Positions 1 to 7,021 of a stretch of 64,000 nucleotides of DNA are shown piece after piece. The stretch lies in assembly GCA_003543235.1 (NCBI GenBank), contig DPJA01000038.1, positions 1 through 64,000 of the forward strand, written 5' to 3'. The notes beneath the pieces were generated by a model that was not told the origin of the DNA, made no database searches, and saw only the letters and a list, made by a program, of their open reading frames with translations. The position numbers were made by a program, and so were the translations under genes. This DNA comes from Lachnospiraceae bacterium (lineage in GTDB: Bacteria > Bacillota > Clostridia > Lachnospirales > Anaerotignaceae). Position 1 is the first letter of the stretch, and every line of letters begins with the position of its first letter.

Positions 1-236
1 TGAGGACCTGTATTGCCAGTTGTTCCAGTGGCTCCAGTAGCACCAGTATCACCTTTAGGACCTGCTGGACCAGACGGGCCAGTAGCACCAGTATCACCTT
101 GAGGACCGGTAGAGCCAGTAGCACCTTTAGGGCCAGGGATACAACAATATGGTTGCGTACAATCTTGACTATAGTGTATGCAACAAGGTTCTGGACGATG
201 TTTATTTGAACAATTTGTTTCGTCAATATAATCCAT
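1..236 (-). CDS. collagen-like Gly-X-Y repeat protein, N-terminal part
   Basis: The gene starts at the ATG complementary to 234-236 and runs off the left edge, so only about 78 N-terminal residues are visible. A short Cys-rich head (residues about 1-38, with CC pairs and several His) is followed by uninterrupted Gly-X-Y triplets such as GPK, GAT, GPQ and GDT, rich in Thr, as in BclA-like exosporium or other bacterial collagen-like proteins. A clear GGAGG ribosome binding site lies at about 244-249 (complement). No signal peptide is visible, which fits a spore-surface protein better than a Sec-exported one. The Cys pairs in the head could cross-link the protein or anchor it to the spore coat; that is inference. 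It is divergent from the LuxR-type regulator. The C-terminal domain is outside the window, so the exact class is open. Confidence 0.85.
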   Translation of the reverse strand, partial: MDYIDETNCSNKHRPEPCCIHYSQDCTQPYCCIPGPKGATGSTGPQGDTGATGPSGPAGPKGDTGATGATGTTGNTGP

Positions 237-283
237 TTTATTACCTCCTGTATTTCTTAGAAAGAACCAAACATTTCGTACTA

Positions 284-310
284 CATATTATGTAACAATA
301 TTATAATTGT
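284..310 (-). promoter_or_regulatory. possible SigK-like promoter of the collagen-like gene
   Basis: Read on the minus strand, there is an AC dinucleotide at 310-309, then 16 bases, then CATAATATG at 292-284. The SigK pattern is AC, 16-17 bases, CATAnnnTA; the last base does not match. It lies about 48 bases upstream of the start codon. Late mother-cell expression would fit a spore-surface protein, but the motif is short and the region is AT-rich. Confidence 0.3.
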
Positions 311-406
311 TCTAAAGAACATTGGTATAAGAATGCAGTATAGGAATTGAAGTAGCCGAGAAAACACCCCACACCTGAAAAGGTTGAGGTAATCACCCGT
401 ATTAGT

Positions 407-455
407 TTGTAATCTTTTCTATTTGGAAGTATACTGTAAATATATAGCGGTATAC
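407..455 (+). promoter_or_regulatory. sigma-A promoter with duplicated GTATAC box
   Basis: TTGTAA at 407-412, a 17-base spacer and TATACT at 430-435 form a good vegetative promoter for the LuxR-type gene. The hexamer GTATAC occurs at 429-434, overlapping the -10 box, and again at 450-455 near the expected transcription start. The 21-base spacing equals two helical turns, as expected for an operator bound on one DNA face. The binding protein is unknown; autoregulation is possible. Confidence 0.55.
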
Positions 456-514
456 AGTGAGTTGTTATGAAGCCAATGGATTAAAGAAGAAAGTATGGCA
501 AGGTTTTGGGGGTT

Positions 515-3001
515 ATGAGGATGGGGAAAATAAAAAAAAATGACACAGCGGCAGTCTACCTCACTACTGCTTTTAAGATGCAAATGCAAATGGTGATACA
601 GTATCCATGTACTCTTGTGGAGGCTCCAATGGGATACGGAAAAACTACTGGGGTGAAGGAGTTTTTGAAAAACATGAAAGTCCGTGTTATGTGGCAAAGA
701 CTTCATGATAATTCACTGTCAGGATTTTGGAAGGACTTCTGTGGCTTATTCCGTGAGTTGGACGTTGACTGTTATGAGTCCCTCCTACAAATTGGGTTTC
801 CTGAAAGCAGTAATGCCAGAGAAATGGTTACGGGTTTAATTCAGAAGACGCTGCAATTGGAACCTACTATTTTAGTACTAGATGATTATCATCTGGCTGA
901 TAACCCTGAAGTTAGTGACTTTATGGAATATCTGCTTTGGAACGAACTGCCGGAATTACATATCGTTTTAACTGCACGTTATACACGTTTGACCAATTTA
1001 GATGAACTGATTCTGAAAGGATATTTACAGCATATCCAAAAGGATGCTCTGGAATTTACGCCTGAGGAGATTAAGGCGTACTACCGACTGTGTGGAGTAT
1101 CCTTGAATGAGAAAGAAGTCAAAAATCTTCTTAATTATACAGAGGGGTGGATTAGTGCCTTATACCTCTTAATGTTAAATTACAAAGAAGAAGGGATTCT
1201 AACGGCCTCCTCTAACATTTCCCGACTGATTGAAAAGACAGTCTATACTCCGTTCTCTGAAGAAATCAGGGACTTTCTTGTGCATATCTGTTTTCTTGAT
1301 ACCTTTACTTTGGAGCAGGCGGCACATATGTGGCAGAAGGAAAACTCCGAAGAACTGCTGGATGCAATCGTAGGTAGGAATGCCTTTATCAGCTACGATG
1401 AAAAAACGGGCATTTATCAGGTACATAGAATCTTTTCTGAGTTCCTCAGGGAATTAATGAAGCACATGGAGCCAAAAGAAAAGGACGAATTATACCGTCG
1501 TACAGCAAAGTGGTATGAAAAAACTGGTGACTATATTTCTGCATTACGGTATTACTATCTTGCAATGGATTGGGAAGCCCTGCTTGCTGTGCTGGAGGAA
1601 GACCAAGGACATAGTATGCTTAATGAGCATCACAAGGAACTGACTTCTTTCTATGAGGAATGTCCGCCTTCTATTCGGGAGAGGCATCCCGTGGCATTGC
1701 TGGTCATTGCAATCTGCTTTTTTTCCTATAATGAAACAGACCGATTTGCAACGATATGTGAAGAAATAGGCTTGCTTTTGCAGAAAAACCCAAGCCAAAA
1801 AAATCACCAACTGCGTGAAATTCAGGGGGAATTTGAGCTTCTTCTTGGTTTTACGGAATATAACAATCTTGAAAAAATGGGAGCTCATATCAAAGCTGCC
1901 TGTAATCTTATGGAACGGCCTGCCAAGTTTATGGATACTCGTGGCGGCTGGACGTTTGGCTCTCCCTCTGTGCTTTATATGTTCCACAGGGAAGCAGGAC
2001 AGCTTATGCGTGAACTGGAACTCATGAAGGAAACCTTGCCTTACTATGACCGCATAGCAAAAGGTCACGGTGCAGGTGCCGACCACATCATGGAAGCAGA
2101 AATCTCTTATTTCCGTGGAGAATTTGATAATGCGGAAATTTTAGCCCATAAGGCACTTTATCATGCAAATATCTTTAAACAGCAGGACATTTTGATTTGT
2201 GCGGTTTTTCTCCAAGTCAAGATTGCGTTATATAAGGGCGACTATGCCTATGCAGCATATAATCTCCATCGAATTAGAGAGCAGACAGAGAAAGGAAAGT
2301 GGTATCATTTACTAGATACTATTGAGCTTTGTCAAGCCTTTTTGCTGGCCTCTCTGGGACAGAAACAGGACATTTCTAAATGGATTGCAAACGGCAATTA
2401 TGAATACAGCAAGCTGCATTTTCCTGCATTTGCTTTTTTTAACATCATATATGGGAAGGTGCTGTTGGTACAGGAGGAATATCACAAGCTATTGGGAAGT
2501 ATGGATTATTTTACGGAGAACGCCGCTGTGTTCCCCAATCTTCTGGCACATATATACACCCACATCTATGCGGCAGCCGCTAATGAGAAACTGCACAGGA
2601 GGGATGATGCACTGGAGGAGCTTACGAAAGCCATGGAACTGGCAATTCCCGATTTGCTTTTGATGCCATTTGTGGAGAATTGCGGACTGATAGAAACTTT
2701 ATTGACAGAACTGTATCGTAAAGGAATGCAAAGAGAATTCATTTCATCCGCTTTGGGATTATATGAGCGTTACAAGGAGGCAATCAGCAATATTACGGCA
2801 GAATATTTTACCAACGAGAAGCCTGCTCTTACTGAACGGGAGGCGGAAATTGCACAGCTGGTTGCACAAGGACTCTCCAATAAGGAGATTGGACAGCAAT
2901 TGTATATTTCAGAAAACACGGTGAAAACCATTTTGAAGCATATTTTTGAGAAATTGGGTATTGGTTCACGTGCTTTGCTAAAACAACATATAGCTTTGTA
3001 G
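515..3001 (+). CDS. MalT-type ATP-dependent LuxR family transcriptional regulator
   Basis: This is a large signal-responsive activator of the LAL/MalT class. The N-terminal STAND-type NTPase has a Walker A motif (APMGYGKTT, about residues 37-45) and a Walker B-like stretch (ILVLDDYH, about 123-130). A long helical, TPR-like sensor region follows. The C-terminal LuxR helix-turn-helix has LTEREAEIAQLVAQGLSNKE and the ISENTVK recognition helix (about residues 765-825). About 828 residues is normal for the family. I chose ATG 515 (AAGG 11 bases upstream); TTG 506 or ATG 521 are possible. It stands alone, divergent from the collagen-like gene, with its own promoter and terminator. Base composition looks more GC-rich than its neighbours, suggesting transfer. 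The regulated genes cannot be told from the sequence. Confidence 0.9.
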   Translation: MRMGKIKKNDTAAVYLTTAFKMQMQMVIQYPCTLVEAPMGYGKTTGVKEFLKNMKVRVMWQRLHDNSLSGFWKDFCGLFRELDVDCYESLLQIGFPESSNAREMVTGLIQKTLQLEPTILVLDDYHLADNPEVSDFMEYLLWNELPELHIVLTARYTRLTNLDELILKGYLQHIQKDALEFTPEEIKAYYRLCGVSLNEKEVKNLLNYTEGWISALYLLMLNYKEEGILTASSNISRLIEKTVYTPFSEEIRDFLVHICFLDTFTLEQAAHMWQKENSEELLDAIVGRNAFISYDEKTGIYQVHRIFSEFLRELMKHMEPKEKDELYRRTAKWYEKTGDYISALRYYYLAMDWEALLAVLEEDQGHSMLNEHHKELTSFYEECPPSIRERHPVALLVIAICFFSYNETDRFATICEEIGLLLQKNPSQKNHQLREIQGEFELLLGFTEYNNLEKMGAHIKAACNLMERPAKFMDTRGGWTFGSPSVLYMFHREAGQLMRELELMKETLPYYDRIAKGHGAGADHIMEAEISYFRGEFDNAEILAHKALYHANIFKQQDILICAVFLQVKIALYKGDYAYAAYNLHRIREQTEKGKWYHLLDTIELCQAFLLASLGQKQDISKWIANGNYEYSKLHFPAFAFFNIIYGKVLLVQEEYHKLLGSMDYFTENAAVFPNLLAHIYTHIYAAAANEKLHRRDDALEELTKAMELAIPDLLLMPFVENCGLIETLLTELYRKGMQREFISSALGLYERYKEAISNITAEYFTNEKPALTEREAEIAQLVAQGLSNKEIGQQLYISENTVKTILKHIFEKLGIGSRALLKQHIAL

Positions 3002-3066
3002 CCAAAGAAATAAGCATCCGACCTTTTATGATTTACCAAAATCACCCATAGGGTGATATAAAACAT

Positions 3067-3103
3067 AAAAAATCCACTGTACAATATGTATGGTGGATTT
3101 TTT
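3067..3103 (+). terminator. intrinsic terminator after the LuxR-type gene
   Basis: An 11-bp perfect stem (AAAAAATCCAC at 3067-3077, GTGGATTTTTT at 3093-3103) ends in a T-run. A second small hairpin just upstream (3041-3057, 7-bp stem, 3-base loop) may add to it. Confidence 0.8.
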
Positions 3104-3123
3104 ATGCAATGGAGGTGATTGAT

Positions 3124-3354
3124 GTGAGCCAAATAATCAATGTCGTACCAAAAGAGGATTACTGTCTGGATATTATTTTAGATAATGGCAGTAGTATACA
3201 TTTAAGCTTGAAAAGTCGGCTGGAAACAATTCGCTTTGGAATACTTGCAGATGCAGAGTTGTTCAAGAAAGCGACTACCAATGGCATTTGCATAAATTGG
3301 GATGGGAAAGTAGAAATATCGCTGAGCGAGGCTTTCCAACTTGCACAAAAATAA
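3124..3354 (+). CDS. DUF2442-family small protein
   Basis: A 76-residue protein resembling the DUF2442 family: an N-terminal beta-rich half (DYCLDIILDNGSSIHLSLKS) and a C-terminal helix. The ORF opens at ATG 3109, but a strong GGAGGTGAT ribosome binding site at 3111-3119 would lie inside the gene, so the real start is the in-frame GTG at 3124, eight bases beyond GGAGG. Members are small cytoplasmic proteins of unknown function, some next to toxin-antitoxin-like genes. Here no partner gene is visible; the next unit has its own promoter. Confidence 0.7.
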   Translation: MSQIINVVPKEDYCLDIILDNGSSIHLSLKSRLETIRFGILADAELFKKATTNGICINWDGKVEISLSEAFQLAQK

Positions 3355-3422
3355 GGAGTATTTTTGGGAATAAAAGCATCTGAACCTCTTACAGGTGCCC
3401 CTTACTAATAAGTAATTTTAAA

Positions 3423-3451
3423 TTGACATTTATTATATATTTCTATATAAT
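3423..3451 (+). promoter_or_regulatory. sigma-A promoter of the fluoride-responsive unit
   Basis: A perfect TTGACA at 3423-3428, a 17-base spacer and a perfect TATAAT at 3446-3451. The predicted start, about 3458, falls exactly at the first base of the riboswitch. Confidence 0.85.
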
Positions 3452-3457
3452 AAAAAT

Positions 3458-3548
3458 GTGGGAATGAGGTTCTCCCAAGGCTATATGCCTAAACTGCTTA
3501 TTTAGCTGATGACTTCTGCATTTATTTGCAGAGTTATCAGCTTTTTTG
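3458..3548 (+). promoter_or_regulatory. fluoride riboswitch (crcB motif) with terminator
   Basis: The RNA starts with a GGGA stem, the ATGAGGTTCTCCC core at 3464-3476, then AACTGC and GCTGATGACTTCTGC (3505-3519). These are the conserved blocks of the fluoride riboswitch family as I know it. The GCTGATGACTTCTGCA segment is also the 5' arm of a terminator: it pairs with TGCAGAGTTATCAGC (3528-3542), followed by a T-run to 3547. Fluoride binding should disfavour the terminator and switch the unit on. The two downstream genes, UspA and a proton antiporter, are types already known to follow this riboswitch. Confidence 0.85.
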
Positions 3549-3658
3549 GCTTAAAAAGGAATGTATAATCCAATGTTTGCAGCCATGTTGCAGTAGCAGA
3601 TAGTATGAAACAAGATAAATTATTATTAATGGGTATGTTAAAAAAGGAGCGAAAAATT

Positions 3659-4060
3659 ATGAGAAAAATATTACTTCCAATAGACGGAAGCGAAAGAAGT
3701 ATGAAGGCTATTGATTGGGTGGAATCCAGATATTCTCCTGAAGATATTGACATTACAATACTGATTGTACGAGAGGACTTAGTCGATATGTGGTCACAAG
3801 ATGAATATGAACAGGCTAAATTAGAATCACAGCTAATACTACAAAAGAATGCAAGCCTATTAAATAAATTTGCCGTTAATACACAATTCAGATTTGGACG
3901 TGCTGGAGAGGAAATAGTAGCTTTTGCTAAACGAAATGACATTGATACTATAGTTATAACAAAATCAACAAAAAGCGGATTGTTACGTTTTATCGGTTCC
4001 GTAACAACTCATGTTGTAAAGTACGCAGATTGTGTTGTTGTAATTGTACCAGAAAGGTGA
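3659..4060 (+). CDS. universal stress protein UspA family
   Basis: A 133-residue single Usp domain. The N-terminus KILLPIDGSERSMKAIDWV has the family's first strand and Asp, and the C-terminal half holds the nucleotide-binding GSVTTHVVKYADCVVVIV motif (G-2x-G-9x-G-S/T like). The start is the ATG at 3659 behind AAGGAG; an upstream in-frame start at 3605 has no good ribosome site and lies close to the riboswitch terminator. It is the first gene after the fluoride riboswitch and is 9 bases from the antiporter gene, so both should be made when fluoride is sensed. Its role is probably cytosolic and accessory to the transporter; the exact mechanism is unknown. Confidence 0.9.
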   Translation: MRKILLPIDGSERSMKAIDWVESRYSPEDIDITILIVREDLVDMWSQDEYEQAKLESQLILQKNASLLNKFAVNTQFRFGRAGEEIVAFAKRNDIDTIVITKSTKSGLLRFIGSVTTHVVKYADCVVVIVPER

Positions 4061-4069
4061 GGCGTTTAA

Positions 4070-5248
4070 ATGTTAACAAGTCTTGCACTTATTTTTTTGG
4101 TTGGCATGAGTATTGGTTGGATTTTCACAAAGCTAAGGTTACCTAGTCTTTTGGGAATGATTATTACTGGGATTTTGCTTGGACCATATGCTTTAAATTT
4201 GTTGGATGGGTCTATATTAGAAATATCAGCTTCTTTGCGTCAGATGGCACTAATAATAATTTTGACACGTGCAGGGCTTTCTTTAGATATTAATGATTTG
4301 AAAAAAGTAGGCAGACCTGCAGTATTAATGTGCTTTGTTCCAGCCTGTTTTGAAATTATTGGCATGATTATTATTGCACCAAGACTTTTAAATATTTCAG
4401 TGTTGGAGGCTGCTATCATGGGTTCTGTAATAGCGGCAGTTTCGCCTGCAGTAATTGTGCCTAAAATGTTAAAGCTGATGGAGGAAGGGTACGGAGTAAA
4501 TCATAGCATTCCGCAAATGATTTTAGCGGGAGCTTCAGTAGATGACGTATTTGTTATTGTAATGTTTGCTTCTTTTACAGGGCTGGCACAGGGCGGAAGC
4601 ATTTCGCCTATTACATTTGTTCAAATACCTGTTTCTATTGTTACAGGTATTTTGGCAGGTATTGTAATAGGTGTTCTATTTTCCGTTTTTTACCAAAGAC
4701 TTCATGTAAGGGACTCTGTTAAGGTAGTTGTTTTGTTAAGTATTTCCTTTCTTGTCGTAGCAATTGAAAGCAAATTGAAGGGAATATTTCCGTTTTCAGG
4801 ATTATTGGCAGTTATGAGCTGTGGTATTGCCATACAACGTAACAGACCAGAGGTTGCTAAGCGATTGTCAGCTAAATATTCAAAATTATGGGTAGCTGCG
4901 GAAGTAATATTATTTGTACTTGTAGGAGCAACTGTTGATATAAAATATGCAGTATCTGCTGGTTTTGCAGCCGTTTTAGTAATTTTGGGGGCACTTATAT
5001 TTCGTATGATTGGTGTGTTTATCTGTATGCTTAAGACAAATTTACCCATGAAGGAACGCCTGTTTTGTATGATAGCCTATACACCTAAGGCTACAGTTCA
5101 GGCGGCAATAGGTTCTATACCTCTTACTATGGGACTACCGTGCGGTCGGATTGTACTTACGGTAGCTGTGCTTGCAATTTTAATTACAGCACCATTTGGT
5201 GCATTTAGTGTAGATATGACATATGGACACTTACTTAAAAGGCAGTAA
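4070..5248 (+). CDS. CPA-type cation/proton antiporter, fluoride-regulated
   Basis: A 392-residue integral membrane protein with about 10-12 hydrophobic helices, of the monovalent cation:proton antiporter superfamily. It has the early RLPSLLGMIITGILLGP motif, an ALIIILTRAGLSLD segment and ASVDDVFVIV, where the Asp-Asp pair matches the ion-binding site of electrogenic CPA members. No cytoplasmic TrkA-N domain is attached, unlike Kef channels. Placement behind a fluoride riboswitch and a UspA gene suggests that it helps the cell survive fluoride. It could expel protons carried in as HF, or exchange fluoride or sodium for protons. No CrcB/Fluc or CLC-F gene is in this window. Substrate remains inference. 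Confidence 0.88.
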   Translation: MLTSLALIFLVGMSIGWIFTKLRLPSLLGMIITGILLGPYALNLLDGSILEISASLRQMALIIILTRAGLSLDINDLKKVGRPAVLMCFVPACFEIIGMIIIAPRLLNISVLEAAIMGSVIAAVSPAVIVPKMLKLMEEGYGVNHSIPQMILAGASVDDVFVIVMFASFTGLAQGGSISPITFVQIPVSIVTGILAGIVIGVLFSVFYQRLHVRDSVKVVVLLSISFLVVAIESKLKGIFPFSGLLAVMSCGIAIQRNRPEVAKRLSAKYSKLWVAAEVILFVLVGATVDIKYAVSAGFAAVLVILGALIFRMIGVFICMLKTNLPMKERLFCMIAYTPKATVQAAIGSIPLTMGLPCGRIVLTVAVLAILITAPFGAFSVDMTYGHLLKRQ

Positions 5249-5398
5249 ATTCAATACCACAATATACAAATATGTATTTTTGATTTTTTTAGTGGGTTTC
5301 GATTTCCAAAAAATTCATAATTAAAGAGAATGTTTTTGTAATTCCTAATGCAAGTATTTTGTATTTTTTCCATAATGCTATGAATTGTTTATCTAGTA

Positions 5399-5498
5399 AT
5401 GGGCGTTTTATTGTAGCTGCTCATTTGGTTGAGTAACGATGAAGGTGAGGGGAGTACCAAATTTTCTGATAAAGCAATCACCTTGTATTATCGCCCAT
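5399..5498 (+). other. nested inverted repeats (three-way-junction fold) upstream of pucR-like gene
   Basis: Three complementary pairs nest here: ATGGGCG 5399-5405 with CGCCCAT 5492-5498 (7 bp), TGCTCA 5418-5423 with TGAGTA 5430-5435, and AAGGTGA 5442-5448 with TCACCTT 5478-5484 (7 bp). As RNA this would fold into a three-way junction. As DNA, the AAGGTGA/TCACCTT arms flank and touch the -35 box of the next promoter, so they could be operators. I do not recognise a known riboswitch core. Confidence 0.4.
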
Positions 5499-5511
5499 AA
5501 TGTGTTATAAA
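5483..5511 (+). promoter_or_regulatory. sigma-A promoter of the PucR-type regulator
   Basis: TTGTAT at 5483-5488, a 17-base spacer, TATAAA at 5506-5511. The -35 box overlaps the right arm of the AAGGTGA/TCACCTT inverted repeat, which suggests repression or autoregulation. Confidence 0.6.
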
Positions 5512-5567
5512 TAGATACTAAAAAGATGAAAATAAATTTATTGATAATATGGCTAGGTGGGAGAAAA

Positions 5568-6794
5568 ATGAATTGTGGAGATTTACTTAATATAAAGCAA
5601 CTTAAAGAGGGATTAGAGCTTATTACGGGTGAGAGTGGATTAAACCGTTACATAAGATGGCCATATTTTGCTGATTGTATCCAATGTTTAAGTGAGGATT
5701 ATGACTTTTCTGAGTTCATACATGGTGGAGAGCTGTTTATTATAACTAATGAAAGTTTAACAGGAAACGAGAAAAGAGTATTAGAAATTATTAAAAAAGC
5801 TGATGAACTAAAAGTAGCGGGAATTGTCATAAATGAAGGACAGATTTTAGATTCAGTTAAAGATATTTGTGAACAACGTGAAATACCTCTCTTTGAAATA
5901 GCTATTAATGTACACTTAATTGATTTTTCTCAAATTATATGCAAAGCATTAGTAGAGGAAGAAAGTAATGCAAATTCAATGGAAAGAATTTTATCTACTA
6001 TTCTTTATGTTGATAATTTTTCGGCAGAGAATATAATTGAACAAGCTCAGTTTTACGGAATTAATTTAAATAAAAGTTATCAAATAGTAGTATTTCATAT
6101 TGATAATTTAAATAAAGAATTACAAGATATGCAAATTAAAAATAATGGTTATATTAATGAAATTAAAGAAAATATAAAAAAAAGTATAAAAAGAGAATTT
6201 AACCATTATGGACTTAGATATATCATGACGTTAGTACAAGGTGAATTTGCAGTAGCACTAATTCCTGCGGAGATGTTTAGTGATGATTTATTAACAGTTA
6301 TACTGAAAAACATTGTGAAAAAAGTTCAAATGTCATATAATTTTCCAATGATTGTGGGAGTAGGAAGCGATTATAACTATATAGAAGAGATGAAGCTTAG
6401 CTATCAGGAAGCAAAAAATACAATTAAAATTTCAAAAATTCTAAATTCTAAAGAACAGGTTTATTTTTATAATAATCTTGGAGTATATGCGTTTTTAAGC
6501 CAAATTAAAAATGATAAATTTCTTGATAATTATATGAATAGTAAGTTAAAAAGATTAGAAGATGCTGATAAAATTCAGGATGGATGCTTATGTGATACGT
6601 TAGAATCTTATTTAGATAACAATTGCAATGCAAATGCAACGGCAGAAGCATTATTCATCCATAGAAATACAATGCGTTACAGAATGGACAAGATTAAAAA
6701 GATTATAGGAACTGAGTTAACAGATGTATCCTTTTTTCTAGAGTTGAAACTGGCATTAGCAATTAAGAAATATCGTGAGAATATTAGTAGTTAA
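5568..6794 (+). CDS. PucR family transcriptional regulator
   Basis: A 408-residue regulator. The N-terminal PucR domain (about residues 1-120, GDLLNIKQLKEGLELITGESGLNR, later ELFIITNES) is followed by a central GGDEF-like fold typical of CdaR/PucR proteins. The C-terminal PucR helix-turn-helix has NANATAEALFIHRNTMRYR (about residues 360-385). The start is ATG 5568 behind GGTGGGAG; an upstream in-frame ATG at 5526 has no ribosome site. PucR proteins control purine, proline, GABA or sugar-acid breakdown and usually sense the pathway's substrate. This one directly precedes the aminotransferase/alcohol dehydrogenase pair and probably activates it. Which metabolite it senses cannot be read from the sequence. 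Confidence 0.9.
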   Translation: MNCGDLLNIKQLKEGLELITGESGLNRYIRWPYFADCIQCLSEDYDFSEFIHGGELFIITNESLTGNEKRVLEIIKKADELKVAGIVINEGQILDSVKDICEQREIPLFEIAINVHLIDFSQIICKALVEEESNANSMERILSTILYVDNFSAENIIEQAQFYGINLNKSYQIVVFHIDNLNKELQDMQIKNNGYINEIKENIKKSIKREFNHYGLRYIMTLVQGEFAVALIPAEMFSDDLLTVILKNIVKKVQMSYNFPMIVGVGSDYNYIEEMKLSYQEAKNTIKISKILNSKEQVYFYNNLGVYAFLSQIKNDKFLDNYMNSKLKRLEDADKIQDGCLCDTLESYLDNNCNANATAEALFIHRNTMRYRMDKIKKIIGTELTDVSFFLELKLALAIKKYRENISS

Positions 6795-6835
6795 TGCTGT
6801 CTTTCATAGTATATCAATTTTTTAGTCTACAGTCA

Positions 6836-6903
6836 TTGTGCAATTAGCACAAGTATAATTATGGAGTAGTTCCATTGTAGTAAGATGGAATAGATATTAT
6901 AAT
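6836..6903 (+). promoter_or_regulatory. promoter and two operator-like inverted repeats upstream of the aminotransferase gene
   Basis: TTGTAG 6875-6880, 17 bases, TATAAT 6898-6903. Two perfect inverted repeats sit here: TTGTGC/GCACAA at 6836-6852 (5-base spacer, about 25 bases upstream of the -35 box) and TTCCAT/ATGGAA at 6870-6890, straddling the -35 box. The first is placed like an activator site, the second like a repressor site. PucR or AraC-type protein binding is inference. Confidence 0.6.
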
Positions 6904-6926
6904 TTAATCATGGAAATAAGGAAAAG

Positions 6927-6971
6927 CAAAGACGCTTATAATATTTTATATTTAGGCGTCTTTGTTTTTTT
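6927..6971 (+). terminator. leader terminator/attenuator upstream of the aminotransferase gene
   Basis: CAAAGACGC (6927-6935) pairs with GCGTCTTTG (6956-6964), followed by seven T. Because the promoter at 6875-6903 lies upstream, this terminator is inside the 5' leader of the aminotransferase mRNA. It could therefore act as an attenuator as well as ending read-through from the pucR-like gene. Confidence 0.75.
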
Positions 6972-7021
6972 ATAAAGAATATGAGATGAGAGCTAATAAA
7001 AGATGAAAGGAAGTCTTAATA

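Noticed and set aside
1..130. Short tandem repeats in the first 130 bases, at first sight CRISPR-like
   Set aside because: They read as in-frame Gly-X-Y codons on the minus strand; there are no regular spacers.
1544..2086. Long antisense reading frames inside the LuxR-type gene
   Set aside because: No ribosome site, Cys/His-rich composition and position inside an obviously real gene on the other strand.
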